Shown here: positions 8,663 through 15,399 of the stretch, one piece after another
Layout: each line of letters starts with the position of its first letter
Numbering within the stretch: the stretch's first letter is position 1
DNA from: Sinohyriopsis cumingii
Taxonomy: Eukaryota > Mollusca > Bivalvia > Unionida > Unionidae
Length of the DNA: 64,000 nucleotides
Assembly (NCBI GenBank): GCA_028554795.2
Contig: CM068828.1
Location: 22,219,436-22,283,435, forward strand
Direction: 5' to 3'
Translations under genes and position numbers: made by a program
Notes under the pieces: generated by a model
Databases searched by the model: none
What the model was told of the DNA's origin: nothing
What the model saw: only the letters and a program-made list of their open reading frames with translations

Positions 8663-9983
8663 ATGATGCACCGAGAATCTTGCGCTTGTTCCAAGTCGGA
8701 ACTGGAATTGTTTGCCATGCCACCCACTATGATGACGATGCAAGAATCCCAGTGGGTGGAATTTCATCCCGTCTCCTCTTTGACGGATTCCGCTCCCATC
8801 GAGTTTGAAATCAAAGGACAACCCGAAGATTACATCGATCTGAATAGCAGTTACCTGCATTTGAAAGTGAAAGTGATCGAACCACCCAACACTAACATAG
8901 ACAATGATGATGTAGTAGCTCCCGTCAATAATTTCATGCATTCCTTGTTTAGCGAAGTGGACTTGCACTTGAATAACAAACTGGTCAGCAGCAGCATGGA
9001 TACTTACCCTTACCGTGCCTACCTGGAAAATCTCTTGACGTACGGAAAAGAAGCCAAGAACACTCATCTGGATGCTTGCGTCGTATGGAAACCTGACAAA
9101 GCGACTAAGTTCAACAGCATTACAGTTGCTGGGGATGCTCAAAATACAACGGGATTTGTAGAACGACGAACGAAAATTCATCTAAGTCGTAGTTTAGAAC
9201 TGATGGATGGCTTCCATCTAGACATGTGGTTACAAGAAAAGTATTTTCTGAACGGGGTGGATATCCGCTTGAGACTGAATCGCAGCAGTGCCGCTTTCCA
9301 TTTGATGGCTGCTGATGGTTCCACTTACAAAACCAAAATCGAAGAAGCCAGACTCTACGTGCGTCGTGTGGAAGTGTTACCTAAACTGGGAAACGACGTC
9401 AGTCAGACGTTGAGCAGAACGACCGCCAAGTATCCGATACGAAGAGTGGAAGTGAAAACGTTCACCATTCCTGCTGGACAGCGATCCATGATCGAAGATC
9501 ATCTGTTCCAAGGACAGTTACCCAAATGTTTAATCCTTGGTATCGTCAAGAATTCAGCCTTCAACGGAGCCTACCATGAAAATCCTTTTGAGTTTCAACA
9601 TTACAATGTGTCCAAGATTGAAGTCAGTCGCGATGGCAAGACCTTGTGTACCCGACCCTTGGAGCCTAACTTTGGTGCCGCGAAGAATTATTTGAGATCG
9701 TACTTGTCCCTGTACGAAGCTACCGGTCAGTTAGGAACCAACACCAGTCACGGTATTACGTACGAGGATTATGTAGGAGGCTACGCTTTGTGGGCTTTTG
9801 ATTTCACTCCAGACCAAGGCAGCGACGAGGGACATTTCCACCCTATAAATTCCTGCCAGATTCGTGTGGAAATTCAGTTTGCGAGTGCACTGCCCCCAGA
9901 GAACAGTGAACGTCATCCTGTATGCAGAATTTGACAATACCATAGAAATCAACAGTTTGAGAGAAGTCATTCTAGATTATTAG
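8663..9983 (+). pseudogene. Major capsid protein, double jelly-roll fold
   Basis: This is the hexon-like building block of the icosahedral shell. Family landmarks in order: SKSELELFAMPPT near the start, EFEIKGQPEDYIDL, PVNNFMHSLFSEVDLHLN, TYPYRAYLENLLTYG, NGVDIRLRLNRS, and HPINSCQIRVEIQFASALP near the end. The ATG pair at 8663/8666 is preferred because conserved residues begin right after it; the frame is open further upstream to 8498, but that overlaps the core-protein gene. The frame is uninterrupted for more than 400 codons. A single frame change at about 9898 leads the first frame to stop at 9932-9934, while the other frame carries the expected acidic C-terminus to TAG 9981-9983, six bases before the next ATG. 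Length of about 440 residues is close to the family norm. Confidence 0.93.
9844..9850 (+). promoter_or_regulatory. Possible TATA box for the C-C-HPSQ protein gene
   Basis: TATAAAT inside the capsid gene, 139 bases before the ATG at 9989. Confidence 0.25.
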
Positions 9984-9988
9984 AAGCT

Positions 9989-10498
9989 ATGGAAGACTGT
10001 TATCCCTCTTTACCTAGTGGAGAAACTTTGAAGATGAAATGTGAGGAGACCGTGGAAGAAGAAGAAGAAGAAGAATCACAAGACGAAGAAGTTATCATGA
10101 TGAAGTCAAGATGGCCAGAACAAGAAGCCCATTTAGTCTCCTGTTTTGCTACAGTCCTGGCAGATATACTGAAAGAACTGATCAAGGAAGAGTGCTATGG
10201 ATGTCTAAACGATCATCCCAGTCAAATTCAACACGACAAATGTCTGATGTTGAGTCAAGAAGAAAAATTGGACGAATATCTGGACAAAGCTTGGGATCAC
10301 ATCGAGATAGAATTCGTGTTGATCGTGTCTTATAAAGGCCTGGATAAACATTCTTCTCCTCCATTAACGTTTCTGGAGTGCCATCGCATCGAATCTCTCT
10401 TGGACCAGAGTAAGAAGTCGGAGCTAAACGCCTTTTACTTGTCAGACATTTTCAAGCAAAAAGTCAGGATCGAATTGATCACTTATCATTACCTGTGA
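9989..10498 (+). CDS. Conserved viral protein with C-C-HPSQ-H-C signature, intact
   Basis: A complete 169-codon frame beginning six bases after the capsid gene. The N-terminal third is very acidic (a run of Glu around EETVEEEEEEE). The middle holds KEECYGCLNDHPSQIQHDKC, with Cys-x2-Cys, an invariant-looking HPSQ, then His and Cys. These could bind zinc and are the most recognisable part. I recall similar C-C-SQ-H-C stretches in unnamed proteins of invertebrate virus-like elements, but cannot name a family. The C-terminal 60 residues are mixed. No membrane segment is visible. Its place between capsid and protease suggests a late virion or assembly function. The intact frame is notable in an otherwise damaged provirus. 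Confidence 0.6.
   Translation: MEDCYPSLPSGETLKMKCEETVEEEEEEESQDEEVIMMKSRWPEQEAHLVSCFATVLADILKELIKEECYGCLNDHPSQIQHDKCLMLSQEEKLDEYLDKAWDHIEIEFVLIVSYKGLDKHSSPPLTFLECHRIESLLDQSKKSELNAFYLSDIFKQKVRIELITYHYL
10331..10338 (+). promoter_or_regulatory. Possible TATA box for the protease gene
   Basis: TATAAAGG inside the upstream gene, 182 bases before the protease ATG at 10520. The spacing is loose, so this is tentative. Confidence 0.25.
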
Positions 10499-10519
10499 AG
10501 AAAAAAACCACACAAATAA

Positions 10520-11002
10520 ATGGATACCTGGGAACTTTATTACCTTTTGAACCACAGTTCGTACACGGCTTCTTGGAATCCTGTCGTCTGTGCTAAAGAT
10601 GAACTCCCTCATCGCAAACCTCAAGACCATCTAGCTTATGTGATCAACACGGACGACAGTCATCTCCCAGGAACCCACTGGGTAGCCGTCTACTTTCCTC
10701 AAGAAGGATGTGTGGAATATTTCGATTCGTATGGATTGCCCCCTTTGGAAGACGATATCATTGACTTTATGAGAAGAAATGCTCAGACCACCGGATTCAA
10801 TAATGTGAAATTACAAGGCACGGATTCCTTGGTGTGTGGACAATATTGTGTGTATTTTCTGCATCATCGCAGCCTGGGCTATTCCTTAGAACATTTAGTG
10901 ACTCATTTTGATCCTGGTTCTTCTTCTAGAAACGATGTGAAAGTAGATCAATGGTTTTGTGACCATTATGCTTATCTTTTGTCTCAAAATTGGGAAACGT
11001 AG
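10520..11002 (+). CDS. Adenain-type maturation cysteine protease, intact
   Basis: The enzyme would cleave capsid and core precursors during virion maturation. The 160-residue frame is complete and carries the adenain (C5)/ULP1-like triad in order: His in GTHWVAVYF (about residue 52), the acidic residue in EYFDSYGLPP (about 70), and the nucleophile in VCGQYCVYFLHHR (Cys at about 113, preceded by the oxyanion Gln/Gly context). Length is a little shorter than adenovirus protease (about 200) but usual for Polinton proteases. The start is 21 bases after the preceding gene. All catalytic positions are kept, so this product could still be active if expressed. It lies last in the structural block. 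Confidence 0.92.
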   Translation: MDTWELYYLLNHSSYTASWNPVVCAKDELPHRKPQDHLAYVINTDDSHLPGTHWVAVYFPQEGCVEYFDSYGLPPLEDDIIDFMRRNAQTTGFNNVKLQGTDSLVCGQYCVYFLHHRSLGYSLEHLVTHFDPGSSSRNDVKVDQWFCDHYAYLLSQNWET

Positions 11003-11322
11003 TGTCCATCAATGGCCTAATGACTTCCAACAGTGGAAATCACAATTTCATTCACAACGTTGTCAACCCTGTCCAAAATAATGTGTTAGTTGAAAAAAAT
11101 GTTTGTAATTTGAAGAAAAAAAATGTTTGATGTTATATTGTTGGATTATTGTTAAAAATGTTAGAGTTGTTTGTTAGTGTTAAGTGATTTTGAATTAAAA
11201 AATGTTGTTTTGAAGAAAAGAAATGCCTTTGTCTTTTGTTTGGCTATAGGAATCTTGATTCATGCTCTTTGACTTCTTACTATCATGACACTCATTGAAC
11301 GTTCCGGCTCGAAAACCGCTGA
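11003..11322 (+). other. 3' flank of protease gene, AT-rich, no gene seen
   Basis: The stretch has many T/G-rich imperfect repeats of AAAAATGTTTG type and an ATTAAA at about 11194 that could serve as a polyadenylation signal for the late transcript. No canonical AATAAA and no coding frame of note. Confidence 0.35.
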
Positions 11323-11360
11323 GGGATGTTTTCCTTCACATCCGCGCTTTGACTTTAAAG
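11323..11360 (+). promoter_or_regulatory. Promoter box copy 1 of the tail cassettes
   Basis: GGGATGTTTTCCTTCACATC followed by CGCGCTTTGACTTTAAAG. The same block recurs at 12084 and 12885, each time about 50 to 70 bases before the start of a small gene, and at 12820. Here the TATA box seems degraded to TTTAAAG, and an initiator-like TCAATTCATTC is found at about 11393, just before the ATG at 11414. Conservation of position across the cassettes suggests a transcription factor site plus core promoter. Confidence 0.6.
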
Positions 11361-11413
11361 CCGGGGGTAGCCTCCAGTCTAACCATCCATTGTCAATTCA
11401 TTCTCCTACGAAG

Positions 11414-11772
11414 ATGTGCTCCAGACTAGCTAAGCTAAACGAAGCCTACGTGAATTTGCATAGGGTCAGACGATACCGAAGCCAGAAGAAATAGAGAATG
11501 TGAGAATGTTAAAAGTCACTAAAGACCTGATAGAAGAGCTCTTCAGAGAAGAAGTGAACAGGGAGAAAGAAGAATGGACAGAGAAGTACAGACTTCAGAA
11601 ACAACAGAGAGAGCAGCAACAGCAACAAGAACAGCAGCAGCAGCAACCTGAACCTGACAGAGGCTTTGTCGATTGTCGTATCGACACCAAAGAGTTCTTC
11701 TTCTCTTTCCGAAGAAGCAGACCTATCGTCAGAAAGTCTATCGTCAGAGGACGTCGCATTCTTAGAATATAA
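11414..11772 (+). pseudogene. Cassette gene 1: charged coiled-coil protein with basic tail
   Basis: The ATG at 11414 opens a 26-codon frame ending in a basic stretch (RVRRYRSQKK) at TAG 11492-11494. A different frame, open from about 11497, continues with VTKDLIEELFREEVNREKEE, a Gln-rich run (QQREQQQQQEQQQQQ), then an Arg-rich end (SFRRSRPIVRKSIVRGRRIL) to TAA at 11770-11772. The close fit of the two parts suggests one gene with a frame break near 11492. The heptad-like helix resembles cassette gene 3. Function is unknown; an acidic/helical body with a basic tail could bind nucleic acid. A histone-type hairpin starts 38 bases after the stop, a spacing typical of histone mRNAs. Confidence 0.5.
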
Positions 11773-11809
11773 AAGATCGCCCTAGCTTCAAATTCGCACA
11801 CAAAAAAAC

Positions 11810-11848
11810 AGCCCTTTTCAGGGCTACCCTAATCTCTAGAAAAGAAAT
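11810..11848 (+). terminator. Histone-type mRNA 3' stem-loop and purine-rich downstream element, cassette 1
   Basis: AGCCCTTTTCAGGGCT (11810-11825) forms a perfect 6-bp stem with a TTTC loop, is preceded by an A-rich stretch (CAAAAAAAC) and followed by ACCC. AGAAAAGAAAT (11838-11848) lies 12 bases downstream, where histone pre-mRNAs have the U7 snRNA-binding element. This is the complete layout of a metazoan replication-dependent histone 3' processing signal (SLBP hairpin plus HDE). No AATAAA is nearby. Confidence 0.85.
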
Positions 11849-12031
11849 AACAATCGATTGCCTATAATAAGTTAAAAAATAGAAGTGCGTGTATAAGCAC
11901 ATGAATTATTTATCTTGCTTAGAAAGTGTGTGTGAGTGTGTGTTTGTGCCATTGTAAGCACTCACGATTTGTTTAATAAAATTTTTTTAGAATAGTAATG
12001 GGTAGTATAAAAAAGTGAGTGAGTGTTTCTT

Positions 12032-12124
12032 TTAGGTCCGCGCGTTGTTTGGTTATAATCTAGGTAAGATAAATTTTGTTTTAGGGGATGTTTTCCTTCA
12101 CGTCCGCACTTTTAGTATAAATTG
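12032..12124 (+). promoter_or_regulatory. Promoter box copy 2 with TATA
   Basis: A partial copy (GGTCCGCGCG, about 12036) and an ATCTAGGTAAGATAAATTTT spacer lead into the full box GGGGATGTTTTCCTTCACGT at 12084, then CCGCACTTTTAG and TATAAATT (12117-12124). The ATG at 12172 is 48 bases beyond the TATA box, with TTCATTCA as a likely initiator at about 12152. The spacer plus box recurs before cassette 3. Confidence 0.7.
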
Positions 12125-12171
12125 AAAATCGCTTGGCAGTCTAGCTACCCTGTTCATTCATTAACAAGACA

Positions 12172-12483
12172 ATGAATAGCAGAATAAGCATACTTCTTGA
12201 ACTCCAGATGCATGTGAAATACGCCAGGCGCCTGTTAAATGAACTGGCAGCAGAGGCCATAGTAGAAGAGGGAAGAATAAAGAAGGAAGAGGAGGAGAGA
12301 AGACAGAGGGAAGAGGGGGAAAAGAAAATAGGAGAGAGGATGTCGTACAATATTCCAGAGACAGAGGAATGGGGCGCTGACGCCAATCATCATCCCTCTG
12401 CGCTCCCAGTCAAAAGAAGAGTGAAAGGAGATTGGAGTCGGAGATGTGTGTGTGGTACCAGGCCTGGAAGGTGCCGTCATTAA
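12172..12483 (+). CDS. Cassette gene 2: small charged protein, intact
   Basis: A complete 103-codon frame at the expected distance after the promoter box. The first half is a predicted helix with leucine and many Glu/Lys/Arg residues (for example EEGRIKKEEEERRQREEGEK). The end is basic with cysteines (KRRVKGDWSRRCVCGTRPGR). It shares architecture rather than clear sequence with cassette genes 1 and 3: helical charged body, basic tail, 3' histone-type hairpin. I do not recognise a family. The TAA at 12481-12483 is 26 bases before the hairpin. DNA or RNA binding is a guess from charge alone. Confidence 0.5.
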   Translation: MNSRISILLELQMHVKYARRLLNELAAEAIVEEGRIKKEEEERRQREEGEKKIGERMSYNIPETEEWGADANHHPSALPVKRRVKGDWSRRCVCGTRPGRCRH

Positions 12484-12509
12484 CCAGGTGCCCTGGAGTT
12501 CTTAAAAAA

Positions 12510-12547
12510 AGCCCTTTTCATAGCTACCCAAACCTTTAGAAAAGATA
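12510..12547 (+). terminator. Degenerate histone-type stem-loop, cassette 2
   Basis: AGCCCTTTTCATAGCT (12510-12525) keeps the left arm and the TTTC loop of the cassette 1 hairpin, but two bases of the right arm no longer pair. AGAAAAGATA (12538-12547) is still at the right distance for a purine-rich downstream element. It looks like a mutated copy of the same processing signal. Confidence 0.65.
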
Positions 12548-12819
12548 TAGTAATCTATTTGCCAATGTGTGTATGTAGAGTAGTGTGAATATAAACACTG
12601 ACTCTTTTTTTCCTAGTGTGAGTGTATGTGTTTGTGTTTGTAAGCGCTCACGTACGTTTGTGTGGATAGTAGATTATTGGGTTTTGTAAGAGCTTAAGTT
12701 GGTTTGTGTGGATAGTAGATTTGGGTTTGATTTTAATGCTTTGCATGTGTAAATGGTAGATTTTGGGTTTGTTTATTGTTGCTTCACGTATGTGAATAGC
12801 AGATAATACGAGAAAAGTA
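12548..12819. other. GT-rich spacer between cassettes 2 and 3
   Basis: Contains imperfect TGTGTGAGTGT runs and a repeated GGTTTGTGTGGATAGTAGAT segment, as does the spacer after cassette 1 (11860-12030). No coding frame was found. The shared spacer type supports duplication of whole cassettes. Confidence 0.4.
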
Positions 12820-12923
12820 GGGGATGCTTTCCTTCACGTCCGGGCGTTTTAAGTGATGATCTAGGTAATATAAATTTTGTTTCAGGGGATGTTTTCCATC
12901 ACGTCCGTGCTTTAACTATAAGA
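12820..12923 (+). promoter_or_regulatory. Promoter box copies 3a and 3b with TATA
   Basis: Two copies of the box stand in tandem: GGGGATGCTTTCCTTCACGT at 12820, then the ATCTAGGTAATATAAATTTT spacer, then GGGGATGTTTTCCATCACGT at 12885 followed by CCGTGCTTTAAC and TATAAGA (12917-12923). The ATG at 12973 is 50 bases beyond. The doubled box is the clearest evidence that this is a repeated regulatory unit. Confidence 0.7.
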
Positions 12924-12972
12924 ACCCACAGTGTTCGTCGTTCGCACCATTCTACGGAATAACGGAAAGAAA

Positions 12973-13573
12973 ATGGTAGCTGTATCTGACCTGTTCAACA
13001 ACTTAAACGAAACATACTATTGGATGATAGACAGTGAATATGTAGTGGAAAGAATTGAAAGAGAATGGAGGATAAGAAACAGTCTGGACTTTGCTAACAC
13101 TAAAAGTAGCCAGGGAGAAGATAGAGGAGTTAATAGAAGAAGAAGTGAAGAAGTTGAGAGGGTTTATTAATCCTGCATATGTCAAAATTGGAATGTTAAA
13201 AGAGGCCTTGGATAATGCTGTAGAAGTAAGGTTCTTTTGGAAGGAATGGTGAAATGGTTAGATTGGCCCTTTGTCAAAAGAGGTCTGCAAAAGCTGAAGA
13301 AAGCTGAAGAATTAATAAGAAAAGTAATGGTGGAAAAAGTAAAGAAGATAAAGGAGACATGGAGTAAAGAAAGAAAGGATGAGGAAAACAAAAAGAAACA
13401 GGCAGAGTCTGAGAGGCTGAATCAGAATTGGATAAAAGTTCAGGAAAAGTTTAGAGCTCTAGGCCATCCTGACTGGATGCCAGAAAAGGAGAAAAAGAAG
13501 ACAGGAATAGTGACAAAAGTGAGAAGAAGTGGAAGTGTTAGAAGAAGAAGAAGAAGAAGAAGAAGAAACCCAA
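12973..13573 (+). pseudogene. Cassette gene 3: long charged coiled-coil protein with Arg tail, frame broken
   Basis: Coding-like sequence starts at ATG 12973 (MVAVSDLFNNLNETYYWMID), changes frame near 13095-13110 and again near 13225-13235, and runs on in the 13237 frame to an Arg run (about 13540-13570) encoded by an AGA/GAA triplet repeat. It contains two related helical blocks (VAREKIEELIEEEVKKLRGF and KAEELIRKVMVEKVKKIKET), each similar to the helix of cassette gene 1. The whole is rich in Lys, Glu and Arg, with almost no Cys or Pro. The original stop is uncertain because the last frame passes through the hairpin. Function is unknown; a DNA-condensing or scaffold role is conceivable. Confidence 0.45.
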
Positions 13574-13574
13574 A

Positions 13575-13615
13575 GGCCCTTTTCAGGGCCACTCCAATCT
13601 CTCGAAAAGAGATAG
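13575..13615 (+). terminator. Histone-type mRNA 3' stem-loop and downstream element, cassette 3
   Basis: GGCCCTTTTCAGGGCC (13575-13590) is an exact match to the general histone hairpin pattern (6-bp GC-rich stem, TTTC loop), with CCCAAA before and ACTCC after, as in metazoan histone genes. GAAAAGAGATAG (13604-13615) lies 13 bases downstream in the place of the U7-binding element. This is the best of the three copies. Confidence 0.88.
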
Positions 13616-13673
13616 ACTTTCAATTGCCTACCCTTTTTTATTTTTTATATTTTTTAAAAAAACAAAAAAATAA

Positions 13674-13883
13674 TCCCATGTTAAATTCCCCTTGTCCCTA
13701 GAATTGTTTTTTTTCTCCCATGCTAAATTTCCCTTGTCCCTAGACTGACCCAAAATAGATTCCCATGTTAATTCCCATTGTCCCCAGAGTGCCGGGCCAG
13801 TTTTCCCCATGTTAAATTTACATAGTCCCCAGAGTGCCGGGACCCTGTTTTTAATGGTAAGTCCCATTGTCCCTAGGGTGCCC
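13674..13883. repeat. Subterminal degenerate direct repeats at the right end of the provirus
   Basis: Four to five imperfect units of about 45 bases share CCCATGTTAAATTCCC, a TTGTCCCTAGA or GTCCCCAGAGTGCCGGG core and a T-rich spacer. They close the element after the last cassette. Subterminal tandem repeats are common in linear DNA viruses and Polintons, so they may be part of a terminal repeat whose partner lies left of the window. Confidence 0.55.
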
Positions 13884-13889
13884 CCATTC

Positions 13890-14664
13890 ACTACTGGTGT
13901 TATATGGCGCCAAGGATGCTGTCGGCACTTTCAAAAAGTACCTTAAGCTTGAGCAGGAGTAAATTCAAGAGATGCTTTATTATCCATATGAGGTCTTAAT
14001 TCATGGAGACGACCACAACCCTCATCCATTTTTAAGCCACTCTCTGCCGCATCCGCGGCAATGTACTCGCCCTTGGAGCGATGAAAAAGGCACGAGATCA
14101 CAGTCAATCCGTGGTATATGAGCTCACGACTGCAGTCACGAGCTATTGCGAAATTCATGGTAAAGATTTCCACGAGGAAAGTGCTTGCATCGAGAAAATC
14201 TATTACGTTCAGTTCTCTGGCCGTGGATTGCATCTCAGCATGGTACTTATAGAGTCATGTTGATCAGTAATATCACAACAGAACACAAAATCTGGTCAGG
14301 TAGATGTGCACTTTACGAGAGCAATCTTCAGCTATAGAGAAGAATATTGAGGTAAGATTATAGATGTTCTTTTGAGCTGAGATTGTGGACGTAGAACTGA
14401 TATTTTGGGATATGCAATGATAGAGCTCAGGGTTGGATTGGAGGAAGATACTGGTTTTCTTCGGCTGAGCGACAAAAGCATTGGGACCAACGGGTTTGCA
14501 GCTAATAAGGGGCTGTTGAGGAATCCTTCGGCAGAATGGGAAGGACGGGCCATGCTTGGTGGCTTTTTGAGCATTCGACAGAGCGGAGGGATCGAAGACA
14601 CTCTGTGCTAGTCAACTGGACATGTTCCGTTGTTAAATTCTTCAGTATCACAACTTGAGTGAAA

Positions 14665-14668
<4 letters not shown>
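13890..14668. other. Junction region, no recognised gene
   Basis: An open minus-strand frame of 96 codons (13943-14233, with EYIAADAAESGLKMDEGCGR) and a minus-strand open stretch at 14332-14601 have natural-looking composition, but I recognise neither. The second lies where the next exon of the transporter gene might be expected, yet its translation does not resemble the family. The provirus boundary may fall in this stretch rather than at 13.89 kb. Confidence 0.3.
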
Positions 14669-14757
<89 letters not shown>

Positions 14758-14791
14758 ATATATATGTATATATATATACATATATATATAC

Positions 14792-14863
<72 letters not shown>

Positions 14864-14976
14864 ATGTATATACATGTATATCTATATATATATGTATATC
14901 TATATATATGTATATCTATATATATGTATATGTATATGTATGTATATGTATATGTATGTATATGTATATGTATGTA

Positions 14977-15043
<67 letters not shown>

Positions 15044-15107
15044 GTATGTATGTATGTATGTATGTATATATACGTGTGTATGTATGTATGTATGTATGTA
15101 TGTATAA
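14669..15107. repeat. (TA)n microsatellite grading into TATG/TATC variants
   Basis: Long pure TA runs interrupted by CATG, TATC and TATG variants, ending in TATG tetramers. The long Tyr-Ile 'proteins' that can be read here on both strands are artefacts of the repeat. Confidence 0.97.
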
Positions 15108-15209
15108 ACTACTTGTCGATTAAATATTATTCAAGTTCCATACTTGAATCACCCTCGGTAACATAATCATAACATATTCATAGTGTTACAAATCAGTATA
15201 ATTTGATAC

Positions 15210-15338
15210 CTTCTTTTTGTCCGTCGATGATGGGAACAGAGTAGAAGGATTCCGAATATTTGCATGACTGAGTAAATCCCGCCCAAGATGAGAAAACACC
15301 TGGGTACACGGTTCAGCAAATCCACGTCTGAAAAGTAC
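15210..15338 (-). CDS. Transporter gene B, exon 5 (MFS, oxalate/formate antiporter-like)
   Basis: Reading the minus strand, a GATCAG acceptor precedes and a GAAG/GTATC donor follows. The exon is 129 bases, beginning in phase 2 and encoding YFSDVDLLNRVPRCFLILGG, then a hydrophobic segment (VMQIFGILLLC) and HHRRTKR. It is the end of the N-terminal six-helix half and the start of the central loop of this major-facilitator family. The phase matches exon 4 exactly. The remaining exons (transmembrane helices 7-12) are not found to the left before the provirus, so the next intron holds the viral insertion or the gene is truncated. Confidence 0.8.
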
Positions 15339-15399
15339 CTGATCCAAAACCAGATTATGATTTTGCAGATAAGTGTTGTACTATTGGAGCTCAATTTGT

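Larger units (their letters stand above)
1..13890. mobile_element. Endogenous Polinton/adintovirus-like DNA virus, left end beyond the window
   Basis: The block carries the hallmark set of Polinton/Maverick and adintovirus elements in collinear order: protein-primed family B DNA polymerase, packaging ATPase, penton-like minor capsid protein, small basic core protein, double-jelly-roll major capsid protein and adenain-type cysteine protease. To these it adds BIR-domain genes and several small accessory genes. Gene spacing is tight (3 to 25 bases between late genes), unlike the flanking host DNA. The right edge is placed near 13.89 kb, after a run of degenerate direct repeats, where the coding density ends; no terminal inverted repeat can be confirmed because the left terminus is outside the window. 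No retroviral-type integrase is seen. It could lie to the left, so the choice between Polinton and adintovirus is open. Multiple frame breaks and nonsense codons show an inactive, old copy. Confidence 0.9.

Noticed and set aside
14332-14601. Possible exon 6 of transporter gene B
   Set aside because: Phase-matched reading from the nearest acceptor meets a stop and the sequence lacks family motifs.
14655-15166. Long Tyr-Ile repeat reading frames on both strands
   Set aside because: They are translations of the (TA)n microsatellite; the same happens at 17.3, 19.2, 20.6, 55.1 and 61.2 kb.
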